Assembly (NCBI RefSeq): GCF_024868665.1
Contig: NC_079901.1
Location: 4,409,273 to 4,473,272 of the forward strand
Direction of reading: 5' to 3'
DNA length: 64,000 nucleotides
Origin: Triplophysa rosa
Taxonomy: Eukaryota > Chordata > Actinopteri > Cypriniformes > Nemacheilidae
Of the stretch, positions 1-11,765 are shown one piece after another. Every line of letters starts with the position of its first letter. Positions within the stretch are counted from its first letter, which is position 1. The notes under the pieces were generated by a model. That model was not told the origin of the DNA. It worked only from the letters and a program-made list of their open reading frames with translations, and did not search any database. A program made the position numbers and the translations under genes.

Positions 1-1050
1 AGAAGTGAGGCGGGATCGCCACTGCTCCCCCCGGAGGGGGAAGGGCTTCCGCAGGCGTATGCCCTACCGGCTGCCGGTCCCACACCTTGCCAGGATGCGG
101 GCTGACACCGGTTCCGCGCATAGGTATTAAATCCTCACGGAGTTGTTAGGCATAGCCCAACCCGCAGCTCAGCAGATGTCTGCCAGAGAGGCGCCCTGAG
201 CCAGCCACGAGGGGTGTGCCTCACCCCCAACGAGCAGGAAAAAAAAGATCGGTATGCCCTAACGAGGGCATCCACGACCCGGTGCGCCAGCCTCTGTTTG
301 GAGACAGCCCTCCTGCTGACCTCCGAAACAGACAAAGAGCTGCTCAGAGCTTCTGGGCTCTGCGTGCGGTCCAAGCAGAGGCGCCGTGCGCGTACTGGAC
401 AAGCACGGATAGGTTGGGTCTTCCTCCCCGGTGGGGAGCGCCTGCAGGTTCGCCACCTGGTCTCTCGGGAGAGTGGTGGGAACCTTGGGCACGTAGCCGG
501 GGCGGGGTCTCAAGATAACGTGAGAATCCCGGCCCCGAGATCTAGGCAATCTGCGGACACGGAGAGTGCTTGTAGATCCCCTACCCTCTTGGAGGTGAGC
601 GCAATGCGGAACACCGTCTTTATCAAGACTGAGAAAGAGCGGTAACCCCGAGAGGCTCGAAGGGAGCGGGGCCTCTTGAGGCCCGCCACCTAGGTCGCAA
701 GAGGGTATGGAGCGCGGATAAGGTGGTCACCCTCTCGCGCCCCTTAGGAACCTAATGACCAGGTTGTGCTGTCCCAGAGGCAACCCAGCACTTGGGTCAT
801 GATGAGCGGCCGTAGCGGCTACATACATTCCCAGTGTGGAGGGGGAGAGGTTACTCCCCCATCTCTTTTGAGGACGGGACAGCCCGTACCCGACCGAGCA
901 ACTCCGTGGGTCTTCTCGCCGAGAAGAGCACCAGGACGAGAAGAGGCGCCACCTATGGGCGTATAGCCGCCCAGTGGCCGAAGCCCTAGCCTGAGTGAAG
1001 TCCCAACCAGAAAGGGGGTGGGTCAATCAGGATCTCCTCGTCCCGTCCAG
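1..1050 (-). pseudogene. DIRS-like tyrosine recombinase fragment
   Basis: Broken reading frames at 727-1026, 259-549 and 135-374 on the minus strand read successively as the tyrosine recombinase (YR) of vertebrate DIRS-like retrotransposons. Visible pieces include STLGMYVAATAAHH, VILRPRPGYVPKVP and RSSEQLFVCFGG, in the order seen in the YR at 36790-37700. In DIRS elements the YR replaces a DDE integrase and inserts a circular cDNA. Frame changes between the pieces and loss of the terminal catalytic block make it non-functional. It is the 3' part of the element that continues through 1051-3077. Confidence 0.75.
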
Positions 1051-2908
1051 ACATGGAGACCAGGTTTCGCCTGGGATGCTGTAACGTGCCCCTTCCCCTG
1101 GGGAAGCTGTCCGCCAGGGGGAGCGGCCAGGGGGGAGTTGTTGTCAGAGCATCAGCTCTGGTTAGGCCGAAGGGGCGTAACTAGTACCACTTGATGCTCC
1201 TCTTCCCTGGCCTTGCACAGGCCCTGTGCAATGAGACTCACTGGGGGGAAGCGTACTTCCGCTTGTCCCGCGGCCAGCTGTGCGCAAGGGCATCCGTGCC
1301 GAGGGTACCTCGGACAGGGAGTACCCAAGCGGACAATGGGAGGAGTTCGGGGAGGCAAAAGGACCACCTGTGCCTGGCCAAACTGCCCCCAAATGAGCCG
1401 GCTGCGCGGGGAGGGAGTCGCCAGTCTCCGCAAGGCGTCAACTGACGAGAGAGCACATCGGCTGTCTGGTTCAGGAAGCCTGCGATGTGTGTGGCTCGCA
1501 GGGAGCTGATCACCTGCTGACTCCAGAGGAGGAGGCGTCGGGCGAGTCATGTTAGCTGCTGTGAGTGAAGAATACGCCACAGCAGCTGTGCTGTCCAACC
1601 GGACCAGCACGTGCTTCCCTGCACGAGAGGAAGTCCCTCAATGCAAGTAGCACAACCCACAACTCTAGGCAGTTGAATGCCAACGCAGGCGGGGGCCCGT
1701 CCACCGCCCCGACACTGCTCGCCCGTTGCACACGGCACCCCTTAGGGTGTGTCGGCAGAAAAGCGTGTGACCAACGCCTGCTGCCGGTGTGCCACGCTCT
1801 CCAAGGAACTTGACTCTGCCGCCAGTGTTGGAGCGGTCGTATATGCATCGACCCGAGGGGGGGCCACCCCCGCCGAGGATGCCATGAATCCCAGGAGCCT
1901 CCTGTTACAGGGGGACCGCTGACTGTCTGATCTCAGGCAGTTCAACACTGACCGGGCGCGCTAGTCCTCGCAAGACATGGAGACCAGGTTTTGCCTGGGA
2001 TGCCGTAACGTGCCCCTTCCCCTGGGGAAGCTGTCCGCCAGGGGGAGCGGCCAGGGGGGAGATGTTGTCAGAGCCTCAGCTCCGAGAACCAAGTCCTGGT
2101 TAGGCCGAAGGGGCGTAACTAGTACCACATGATGCTCCTCTTCCCTGGCCTTGCACAGGCCCTGTGCAATGAGGCTCACTGGGGGGAAGCGTACTTCCGC
2201 TTGTCCCGTGGCCAGCTGTGCGCAAGGGCATCCGTGCCGAGGGTACCTCGGACAGGGAGTACCCAAGCGGACAATGGGAGGAGTTCGGGGAGGCAACAGG
2301 ACCACCTGTGCCTGGCCAAACTGCCCCCAAATGAGCCGGCTGCGCGGGGAGAGAGTCGCCACTCTCCGCAAGGCGTCAACTGACGAGAGAGCACATCGGC
2401 CTTCTGGTTCAGGACGCCTGGGATGTGTGTGGCTCGCAGGGAGCTGATCACCTGCTCACTCCAGAGGAGGAGGCGTCGGGCGAGTCATGTTAGCTGCTGT
2501 GAGTGAAGAATACGCCACAGCAGCTGTGCTGTCCAACCGGACCAGCACGTGCTTCCCTGCACGAGAGGAAGTCCCTCAATGCAAGTAGCACAACCCACAA
2601 CTCTAGGCAGTTGAATGCCAACACAGGCGGGGGCCCGTCCACCGCCCCGACACTGCTTGCCCATTGCACACGGCACCCCTTAGGGTGTGTCGGCAGAAAA
2701 GCGTGTGACCCACGCCTGCTGCCGGTGTGCCACGCTCTCCAAGGAACTTGACTCTGCCGCCAGTGTTGGAGCGGTCTTATATGCATCGACCCGAGGGGGG
2801 GCCACCCCCGCCGAGGATGCCATGAATCCCAGGAGCCTCCTGTTACAGGGGGACCGCTGACTGTCTGATCTCAGGCAGTTCAACACTGACCGGGCGCGCT
2901 AGTCCTCG
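1051..2908. repeat. Direct tandem duplication, unit about 924-938 bp
   Basis: The segment beginning near ACATGGAGACCAGG at 1051 is repeated from 1975. The offset is 924 bp at the start and 938 bp after a 14-bp difference near 1150/2085. Units end at matching text (GCGCGCTAGTCCTCG) near 1970 and 2908. Divergence is low (scattered single changes). It duplicates the RNase H part of the DIRS-like element; a head-to-tail assembly artefact next to the gap at 3078 is possible. Confidence 0.85.
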
Positions 2909-2911
2909 CGC
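1051..2911 (-). pseudogene. DIRS-like RNase H / RT C-terminal region, tandemly duplicated
   Basis: Minus-strand frames (1152-1610, 1552-1848, 1961-2371, 2490-2786 and others) show the RNase H domain of a DIRS-like polyprotein. Pieces are LELWVVLLALRDFLSCREA, VRLDSTAAVAY and LNQTADVLSRQ, followed by the linker to the YR (VSLIAQGLCKAREEE). The whole region occurs twice in tandem. Neither copy has one continuous frame, so both are defective. Retroelement family knowledge gives the role (removal of RNA from the RNA:DNA hybrid). Confidence 0.75.
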
Positions 2912-3077
2912 CCCCCCCTGGGGGTGAGCGGGGCCGCCCGTGAGGACAGAGTCGAGTTTCATACCGAGAAAGAGGATGCTCTGCACCGGGGAGAGCTTGC
3001 TCTTATCTCAGTTGACCTGTGGCCCCACCGATCTAGGTGCCGGAGCACCAGGTCCCTGTGTGTACACCACAGATCTC
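2912..3077 (-). pseudogene. DIRS-like RT fragment ending at the assembly gap
   Basis: The minus strand encodes CTHRDLVLRHLDR, the segment just after the RT active site in the copies at 5327-5420 (+) and 38160-38200 (-). It therefore continues the minus-strand DIRS-like element upstream of its RNase H and is cut off by the run of Ns. Confidence 0.6.
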
Positions 3078-3177
3078 NNNNNNNNNNNNNNNNNNNNNNN
3101 NNNNNNNNNNNNNNNNNNNNNNNNNNNNNNNNNNNNNNNNNNNNNNNNNNNNNNNNNNNNNNNNNNNNNNNNNNNNN
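3078..3177. other. Assembly gap, 100 Ns
   Basis: Exactly 100 consecutive N, the usual placeholder for a gap of unknown size. DIRS-like sequence is on the minus strand to its left and on the plus strand to its right. Single Ns also occur at 23814 and 56625. Confidence 0.98.
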
Positions 3178-4900
3178 GCAACACACTCATCGAGGAGGGG
3201 GACGGACACAATGCCTGCTTCCAGTACGCTGGGGCAGACGTTGTGGATACGATACGGTGACGATTCAGACGTTGCGTCACGGGTGGCTGTGTTCCCACGG
3301 GACTCAGCCACCACCTCGTTTGCTCCCCGTTCCGTGGCGGCAGGACTACGGCCCTGCCGTCCGCTACGGCAAGCAGCGAGGGTGATATGAGGATTACTGT
3401 GAGCGATAATCCGCCAGCCACTAGCTCATGGACCGTTCGCACCTCGTCTCGCTCGTCTGACCGTTCCCCAGGAGACGGTCCCACCGTCTTATTCCTCAAT
3501 CACGTATTCGGACATGATGTGTGATGATGAGATGTCTCTTGCAGCATCGGGGGGTGACGTATTGCCATCCGACTCCGACGATTCCTCGGGCTCCCTCCCT
3601 CGGGGGGTCGAGCCCAGGAAGAAGCGGACGTCGAAATGTCAGCCATGCTTTCCCGGCCCCCGTGAGTATTTGGTTGCAGTGCCCGCACTGCCTCTCCCGG
3701 CGCTCGCGGCTGGCTACATGGCGCATCGGGTTTGAGCGCAGCTATAAGCCGCACCCGCCCCTAGTGCCGTGTTTACCGGAAGTGCATGAGGAACTTAGTA
3801 AGACCTGGAACGCCCCCTTTCCGGCACGTTTCACATCAAACAAAGTTCTGTCACCCTCTCTTCCCTCGAGGTTGAGACAGCTAGAGGATACGTCGAGGGC
3901 TCGACCTAGACTCCCGTCCAAAGCATGTGGGGTCTCGGCATCTCTGGTGTCAAGAGCTTACATTGCGGCGGACCAAGCTGCCTCCTCTCTCCACGCTATG
4001 GCTCCTGCCAGGCCAGGGCATTGAGAGAGCTCCACGAGGGTAAGACCGACCCAGCGCTTATGTAGGAACTCCGCGCCGCCACCGACCTCACTCTACGGGC
4101 GACCAAGGTGACCACGCGGGCCCTGGGTCGGACGATGTCCACACTTGTGGTCCATGAGAAACACCTTGCGCAGATGAGTAACGCCGAGAAGGTCCGCTTT
4201 CTCGACGCACCCGTCTCGCAAGGAGGGGGCTGGTTGGTGTTACTGTCGAGCCGCAGTTCTCGACAGTAAAGAAGCAGTCCTCCATGCCGCGACTCGGCCA
4301 TCGAGTCCCGTGCACCGTCTGCTTCCCAGCAGCCCTGGTCCTCTTCGACGCCCTCCAGCTCTGGCGCCCCCCCCCACTCAGGCGGCCCCCCCTGGAGGAG
4401 ACAGCGAAGAGGAGACCATCGCCCCATCAGCAGCCGCGGCCCTCATGGGAAGACCTCAGGGGGATTGAGGCTACCATTGGGCCCAACCCCAGCCACGTCG
4501 CTGGGAAATCAGATAGGGACGGATCCTGCCCCGTCTCTCCATCTGCTGGCCCCCTCCGGGGGGCTAGCGCCCACTTACTCTCGAAAAAGAGAGTTTCCTC
4601 TCTCTCTGGGTTATCACAGCCGCTCCCACCCTCTGCACGACGATGAACGGCAAACTCGACGTTGCATCACGGCGAAGCGCAATGTCGAGTATAAACACCA
4701 GCCCTCAGCACTCTCAGTCAGACAGTGCGTTGAGCTGCGCAGTCGCCTGGCAGGAAAAGCAGCAGAGCCGATCTCCTCCCCGGGGGACCTCCCCCGGCAA
4801 GGAATCCGTACTGCTAGCCATCGAACCAGGCTGGCTAGGGAAGACGATCCGTCTCGGCTACGCGAACCCAAGTTTCAGGGCATCCGTTATACCTCAGTCA
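3178..4900 (+). pseudogene. DIRS-like gag region
   Basis: Plus-strand frames (3521-4024, 4284-4646, 4465-4908) correspond, segment by segment, to the minus-strand gag region of the second DIRS-like copy at 38620-40440. Shared features are a CPHC-type cysteine motif followed by SRRSRLATW, the block LPEVHEELSKTWNAPF, and proline-rich stretches. Gag of DIRS elements packages the RNA; no enzyme motif is expected. Several frameshifts break the frame, so it is a remnant. Confidence 0.65.
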
Positions 4901-5680
4901 GAGGCTAGGATGCTCCCGTACTTTGGGCCGAGGTCGCCACCCTTCTGGCGAAGGGAGTGATCGAGCCCGTCTCACCAGCCGAGATGTTCAACGGGTTTTA
5001 CAGCCTGTACTTCATTGTCCCCAAGAAAGGCGGGGAGGCTGCGCCCTATCTTGGGTCTGTGTTCTGAACAGGCACCTATACAAGCTGCCTTTCAGGATGA
5101 TCACACAGAAGCGCATCCTGACGTCCGTCAGGTGTCAGGTTTGGTTCATGGCAATCGACCCGAAAGATGCGTTCTTCATGTCTCTATCCTCCCTCGACAT
5201 CGGCCGTTCCTACGGTTCGTGTTCGAGGGACAGGCATATCAGTACAGGGTCCTCCCCTTCGGTCTGTCCCTGTCTCCACGGGTCTTTACTAAGGTCGTGG
5301 AAGCCGTGCGGGTACTAAACTATCTCTATCTCGACGACTGGCTCATCTTGGCTCACTCTCGAGATCTGTGGTGCACACACAGGGACCTGGTGCTCCGGCA
5401 CCTAGATCGGTTGGGGCTAGAGGTCAACAGGGAAAAGAGCAAGCTCTCCCCGGTGCAGAGCATCCTCTTTCTCGGTATGGAACTCGACTCTGTCCCCATG
5501 ACAGCGCGACTGACTTCAGAGTGCGCTCAGTCAGTGTTGAACTGCCTGAAGCTTTCAGGCAGTCAGCGGTCCCCCTGAAACTTTTTCAGAGGCTCCTGGG
5601 ATACATGGCATCCTCGGTGGGGGTGGTCCCCCTCGGGTCGATGCACATGCGACCGCTCCACTGGCTACAGAGTCCCCATA
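4900..5680 (+). pseudogene. DIRS-like reverse transcriptase
   Basis: Frames at 4923-5318 and 5015-5578 carry the RT palm: PVSPAEMFNGFYSLYFIVPK (before), then LNRHLYKLPFRM, QYRVLPFGLSLSPRVFTKV, and the active site YLDDW at 5327-5341, followed by CTHRDLVLRHLDRLGLEVNR. YxDD is the metal-binding pair of aspartates. At least one frameshift near 5040-5200 splits the domain, and the RNase H and YR are absent downstream because the coding region runs directly into terminal repeat sequence at about 5688. Confidence 0.8.
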
Positions 5681-5687
5681 GGAACCC

Positions 5688-6072
5688 CATTCTGTCGGTT
5701 CGACACAATGTCGAGAGACCGACAGAAAGGGAACATCTTGGTTACGGATGTAACCTCGGTTCCCTGATGGAGGGAACGAGACGTTGTGTCTCTCATGCCA
5801 CAACACTGGCTGCCCACCCCAGCGGTCGGGGGAGGATGCTTAAGGCTCCTCAGACCAAAGGTGAATGAATGAGCACGCCGGCTTCCCTCTTATACCGGAC
5901 ATCCAGGGAGGAGTCCGGCATGCAAATTTCATTCGCCAATTTTCATTGGCCTTTTCTAAATACTCAGAAGATGATAGGTTCTCAAGACAAACCCCATTCT
6001 GTCGGTTCGACACAACATCTTGTTCCCTCCATCAGGGAACCGAGGTTACATCTATAACCAAGACGTTCTCTC
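5688..6072. repeat. DIRS-like terminal repeat cluster (inverted copies)
   Basis: A block at 5734-5790 (core GGTTCCCTGATGGAGGGAAC) reappears inverted at 6009-6065. Between them lie sequences matching both outer ends of the second copy (36474-36560 and 40439-40672), including the GTGAATGAATG stretch and the GGAGTCCGGCATGCAAAT block. Apposed ends of this sort are expected for elements with inverted terminal and internal complementary repeats such as DIRS. This bounds the plus-strand remnant. Confidence 0.7.
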
Positions 6073-8045
6073 GCAAAAATCACCTTAACAAATTAAGGGG
6101 AAAACAAGGGGTGCTGCAACGGTGTGTCATGCATTCTGACTTCTTTACAATGTTAACATGCTGTCTTCTCATGCTTAACATGGTCAACTTGTCAAAAAAC
6201 GAGTTGGGCGTATTACGTAGTATTTCTGTGCTCGATGCACTCCCCCAGCGACCGTACAGGTTTCGGAAAGTTTTTTTCGAACATATAAAACTGTTTCGTA
6301 ACAATTTTTCTTAGTCTCTTATTGGACAATTCTACCGGAAAAGCACACGCCACGCCCATGCGGCAGCAAGGAGAGCAGGAGAAGGAGAATGCGCAGACGA
6401 CACTTCACTTATGTGCAGGAGAGAGAGAGAGAGAGCATACATTCGCGAAGTTCAGGTGTTTGTTTGTTCACTGCATTTGGGTGATGAATGTTATATAAAT
6501 GGTGGATATAATGCTGGATTTGGAGATCGTTTGAAACTCATATATGGAGTCGTCCCAGCGCTAAAATATGCCGGACATGAACCACATGCGGTGAGTGAAA
6601 CTGATGTCTGTGTTTTGTTGGCAATGGGTGCGCACGTGCTTTAGTTCAGCCTACCCCCCCCTATAAGGACTCCGTTGCATGTTGAGAGAGAGTGCTGATG
6701 GATCGCCGTGTGAGGTAATTCGCTGAGTTCTTCCGGAAATCGGAGTGGTGTTCAACGGAGCTTGATGAAGTTTGCAGAAGTAAATTGCCGGAAAGTCGAT
6801 CTCAAAGAGATGAGATTGGTCCCAGGTGAGTTGAACTGCCGAGCTGAGCAAAGAATAAGTCGAAGGATGGTGGTCTTAAGCGCATACATGCCACACCCTC
6901 AGTGGGTAAATGGGTGAATGTAGAGCAGCCATCGGTGCACGGGAAAGTCTTTCTTTTTCACTTTGACCGCCATGGCAGTTCGAGTTAGAAATACTCAGAA
7001 CTCTTTTGTGTTTTGTAATTTTAATAAAGCAACAATGTTAGAATAAAATATACATATATTTAAGAAAAGTCAGGGTACTGTAGTTATATGGGTTTTATTT
7101 CAACAAAGTTGTTACATTGCAAATTTTAAAAACGGTCAAAATGACTGCCTTGGTAGTTCTAGTGTTAAGCTCAAATTCATGGTAAACATGACAGTCTGGA
7201 GTTTTACCATCAGCACAACTTGCTGTCTGCACCTTACTCTCATACTAATAATAATTTGTAATACCACGAACACAATGACAGCGTTCACCACCGTTGCAGA
7301 GACTGAATAACCATAAAATACATCCACACAGTGGCCGCATTTCACCAAAACCTAGGATATGGCAAAATTTCCTCTGGCCATACAACAGTGACATTCCATA
7401 GTAACAGAACCATATATTATACCACATCATATCTAAACAAAATGTGTACAAGAATTCACGAAACTGAAAGAAGGCATGTACATGCACAGAGACTAACAGA
7501 TAACAAACCCTACCCTCATGCCATTTAATATTACTATGTGACTGTTAAAATAAAAAATGATGATTGCCAATTTATGGTCTTATGTCATCAGTCAAATCCA
7601 TTCCACTTGATTTATGCCCAATTAATAAAACTCCATTCCGTGTTTTAGCATCCATTCCATTCTGCTCATTCAGAGTCCATATAAATTAAACTCCATTCAG
7701 TTTAGACACAGCAATGTAAACAAAGTTTTGCTGTACATTATAAATTAAATACAATAATAATAGTGTAAATTATTATATTTAATAAAAAATATTAAATGGC
7801 TGCCAACTAATTGGGATAATTAGGACCTCCCTACTACCCCTAACCTTACCATACACTTCATTATTAAACACCTGTTAGCCATTTTTCAAATAGTTTCTTC
7901 ATTTTGTTGAAAATAAATGCCTGTATGATCTACAAGCGAGTTCAGCGAAATGGGGAATCAAACCTACTTGTCACGTGTCTAACTACACCATTGAAGCTAC
8001 TGGTTAAAAACGATACACTACAATACACGTGCTTCCGAGTCCCAT
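6073..8045. other. No recognisable gene (AT-rich intergenic)
   Basis: I find no family-level coding signal. Short frames at 6080-6644 and 7136-7528 look fortuitous. There is a GAGA run near 6420-6435, a C-run near 6653, and dispersed CCATTCC/CTCCATTC words at 7600-7700. The sequence is otherwise simple and AT-rich. Confidence 0.5.
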
Positions 8046-9500
8046 ACCAAAAATATACATTTACATTTACATTTAGTCATTTAGCAGACGCTTTTATCCA
8101 AAGCGACTTACAGATGAGGGAAACAATGGAAGCAATTGGAACAACATAAGGACAACAAAAAGCATAATTGCAATACAAGAAAACTTGTCTCATAAAGCCT
8201 AACACAGTATACAGAGCTACATTTTTTTTTTTTTTTGAAAGAGTAGAAAAGAGATCACTGATCAGTCAGGTGTTGACGGAAGAGATGTGTTTTCAGACGG
8301 TACTTAAAGATGGCTACAGAATCTGCTGATCTTGTAGCAGCGGGCAGATCATTCCATAAATGTGGAACCGATCCCGACAAGGTACGTGAGAGAGATTTTT
8401 TACCTTTTTGGGATGGCACCACAAGACGTTGTTCGTTTGCAGAGCATAGGTATCTGGCGAGTATATAAGTCTGCGTTAGCGAGTGAAGGTAAGGGGGTGC
8501 CAAATCAGTGGTGGTCTTGTAGGCCAGGAGCAGAGTCTTGAATTTGATTCGAGTGACTATAGGGAGCCAATGTAACTAAATGAAGAGAGGAGTTACGTGT
8601 GCTCTCTTCGGTTCATTGAAGACCACTCTTGCCGCTGCATTCTGGATCATCTGTAGAGGTTTGGTTGTGCAAGCTGGAAGTCCAGCCAGTAGCGCATCGC
8701 AGGAGTCCAGTCTGGACAGAACAAGAGCCTGGACTAGGACTTGCGTAGCATGCTCGCATAGGAAATGGATGAATCTACAGGACCGGGTGGTGCTGCCAAC
8801 CTGATCAGTGAAGTTAAGCTGATCGTCGATCACCACTCCCAGGTTTCTTGCCGTTCTGGAAGATGTGATGGTTGATGAGCCCAGTTGAATGGAGAAGTTG
8901 TGATTAATCTTTGTGTCGGCCGGGATTACAAGCAGTTCTGTTTTATGTTTTATGGTCGTTCATCCAGAGTGAGATGTCAGCTAGGCATGCTGAAATGCGT
9001 GCAGAAACAGTCGGATTGTCAGGCTGAAATGACAGGTGGAGTTGTGTATCATCCGCATAGCAGTAATAGGAAAACCATGTTTCCGAATGACAGAGCCTAG
9101 GGATATCATGTATATAGAAAATAGCAACGGACCAAGCACTGAGCCCTGAGGCACCCCTGTGTCGAGGTGTTGGGACTCAGAGACCTCTCCTCTCCAGGAT
9201 ACTCTAAATGACCTACCTGTGAGCTAAGATCTGAACCATTGTAGCACCACTCCAGAGACAGCCATAGAGAGTCGACAGGAGAATGTGGTGGTTAACAGTG
9301 TCAAAGGCAGCAGACAGATCCAATAAGATAAGTACAGATGAGTTACAGTCGGCTCTTGCCAGTCTCAGGGCTTCAATGACAGAGAGCAGCGCGGTCTCAG
9401 TGGAATGACCGCACTTGAAACGAGACTGGTTGCTGTCCAGGAGGTTGTTCTGGGTGAGAAAGGATGAGAGCTGGTTACATACCACACGTCCAAGAGTTTT
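8046..9500 (-). mobile_element. LINE-2 (L2-like) non-LTR retrotransposon, 3' half, decayed
   Basis: Three minus-strand blocks appear in order. 9213-9485 carries LLDLSAAFDTVNHHILL. The RT active site CYADDTQL is at about 9043-9066. 8576-8836 has TEHATQ-like and LQMIQNAAARVVFNEPKRAH. 8255-8503 has LWNDLPAATRSADSVAIFK and KTHLFRQHL. The low-coordinate end (8057-8112) contains the conserved teleost 3' tail CATTTAGTCATTTAGCAGAC and short TTTACA repeats, which marks the true 3' end. Frameshifts separate the blocks and the endonuclease is missing: a 5'-truncated, inactive copy, as is typical of target-primed insertion. Confidence 0.85.
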
Positions 9501-9559
9501 AGCAATGAATACATCAGTCTAAAATATTTTGATTATCTTTGAGCATCATTATGTACACT

Positions 9560-10205
9560 TTTTCAACTATTTTGTCTGAATGCTAGGGTATGGCAACTGC
9601 CATACACAAACTGCGCCCCTCCGAATATATGAAACTTTAAAATTACATAATTCCATTGCCTTATCAGGAACCAAAACCGCTGAGCCATGTCTCTGAAAAA
9701 ATCAGCACATTTTTTCAAGTCTCTCAAGGGTCTCTGTATGGTGAGCCACAGCTGTATTTCATCCATTTTGTTAGTAAGTGAACATGCATTTGTGAGGAAG
9801 ATACAAGGGACTGTGGGGGCCTTTTCGACATGCATGCCGACCCCGATTTTGCTTCCTCTCTCATCGCCGTGATTATCTCCTTCCGGTCGGCCTAATAATC
9901 CATGGAGTTGCCGGTGTTCTGACCAGTTCCATTTGAATAATGTCAAAGTCACATAACTTCCTGAAAACTGTTGTTTGCAATTCTGTGCGATTATATACAA
10001 CTTTTGTGGCTAAACTATGAACACTACTGAGAACAAATAGCAAGCATCTTGTGGGAGAGTGCAAAGCCGCTGCACTTGAGTGTGCCGCTATTTTGTTTGC
10101 ATGCAGTATGTTTATACCAGAGTTGGCATTGCATTGTGGCATCTTTGAAGGCTTATATAATATTGTTTGTGGAGTGGGTGCTGTTGAATAATGAATCCCC
10201 ATTCA
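9560..10205 (-). pseudogene. Non-LTR retrotransposon N-terminal fragment (start of endonuclease)
   Basis: Overlapping minus-strand frames (9873-10202, 9563-10000) read PATPWIIRPTGRR, then IFLTNACSLTNKMDEIQL. These resemble the region preceding and starting the APE endonuclease of fish LINEs, where a basic stretch precedes xLTNxRSLxNKMDE. The catalytic endonuclease residues further on are not visible because the frame then degenerates. A separate LINE from the L2 piece at 8046-9500 is likely. Assignment is by motif resemblance only. Confidence 0.5.
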
Positions 10206-10259
10206 CCATCTGCCCTGCCAAGGAGGACTTTGCCAGCCCCATTCCAGACACAGAGCCCG

Positions 10260-11060
10260 GCCATGCCATCATCCCGCCGCATGGAATGTGTGCCCGAGCC
10301 CACCACAGACAGAGAGCCTGAGCCTGTCTGACCATGTGTGTGAGCTGGCATCATTGTGTATTACTGTGGGAGTCCTCGTGAAGTTTGAGGGTATGGATTG
10401 GGACCAAGCCCACACTCCCACCGCTGTGGGTGAGCTGTTGCTGGCCTCTGACAATTTGGACTGCTGGTCCCACCCAGCTCTCCTTCGTCTCTGCGGGTCC
10501 CACCCAGCTCTGCTTTGTCAGCCAGCTCCTCGTCTCCATCATCAATGAGGTCCCCACCCAGCCTCCCACTCGTTCCTCTCTATCTTTGCCAGCCAGTCCA
10601 TCTGCCCTGTCTTTCCTGGCCCGATGATACCTCAGATTACTCTCAGCATGCCAAAACCGGTGGGTCAAATGAGCTTCGGAATCTTTAGCTTCCAGCTGCC
10701 TCGGGGTTGGAGGATCCCATGTCTCCACCTCCAGCCTTCGAGACCCGGACTCCACCTCGGTCCTTTGACTCATCGGCTCCATCTTGGCTCCTGGCTCCCT
10801 CATCTCCACTATGGCCTGTCAGCCCACCATTTCTGCCACGCTCCTTCATCCCTCTGGCTCCACCTTGGTCAGTAGTCAACCTGCCTCTGCCTAGGTACTA
10901 CACTCCTACAGCTTTACCTTGTCCCTCTGGCTCCGTCTGGCTTCTACCACTCTCGGCTCCTCCTTGGTCCTCTGTCACTCCAGCTTCACCGCAGTCTTTC
11001 AGATCCCCGCCTCAGTCGCCTGAGCAGTCTTCTCTGGCTGGTACCTCCTGCCACGACCAC
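10260..11060 (+). other. Pro/Ser/Trp-rich low-complexity region
   Basis: The plus-strand frame 10707-11294 begins with imperfect repeats of the type PSWLLAPSSPLWP and LPLSAPPWSSV. It then changes at about 11070 into Ty3/gypsy integrase-like sequence (YIILAQYAQNSLRQP). The repeat region has no enzyme motif. It may be an inserted low-complexity segment within the gypsy element, or sequence carried by it. I do not recognise a host protein. Confidence 0.4.
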
Positions 11061-11757
11061 CAAAGCTCCTGGAACCGATACATCATTTTGGCCCAGTATG
11101 CACAAAACTCCCTCCGACAACCTACTCACCCCTTTCCAGTGCGTGCTTTCCCATCAACCTCTTCCCCTGGTCCAGGGATCCATCTAAAGTGCCTTCCATT
11201 AATCATTGGTTCCAGGAGAGTAAGAGGGTCTGGGACTCAGCTCACCGACACCTCCAGAGAGCAATCCATCCCCAAGTACATGCCGACACCCTGAGAGGTA
11301 CCACTCCCAACCACTACCCAGGTACTGGCTCTCCACAAGAGAAATCTACAAGCGATTACCATGTAATCCTAATGCAGCTCAACCCTGTCACCTAGGAGTG
11401 CTCCATCAGGGTACAGGATTCACCCTTCATTCCATGTCACACCGTTAAAACCTTATAACTCACCTGTCTCTCCTGTCCCCACAGAGCCTGGTCCCATGAG
11501 CAATCCCCCTCTCTCATCAGTGATGGATGATGCCACTGTCTACACCGTTAAGGGGGTACTCACAGCACGGCGGGCGGCTTGAGTATCTGTTTGACTGGGA
11601 AGGATACAGCCCGAGGGAGAGATCTTGGGCACCCCGGGATGATATTCTAGACCTCAACCTGCTGACGGAGTTCAGCTCACACCCCAAGTTTCCAGGCCCA
11701 CGAGGTCATAGCCGCCCACCAAAGAATCTTCGCCCCTTAGGAGCAGGCCGTTGAGGA
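11060..11757 (+). pseudogene. Ty3/gypsy integrase C-terminus with chromodomain
   Basis: Plus-strand frames contain AQYAQNSLRQP, the block VPSINHWFQESKRVWDSAHR at about 11186-11245, LNPVT, and then a chromodomain: DDATVYTV...GGRLEYLFDWEGYSPRERSW (about 11526-11625) followed by APRDDILDLNLLTEF. This is the arrangement of Ty3/gypsy chromoviruses, where the chromodomain steers integration to marked chromatin. A frameshift near 11555, a deletion after LNPVT, and loss of the upstream polyprotein show it is a 3' remnant. Its frame ends just before a GAGGAGGGG purine tract and an LTR. Confidence 0.8.
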
Positions 11758-11765
11758 GGGGTCTG

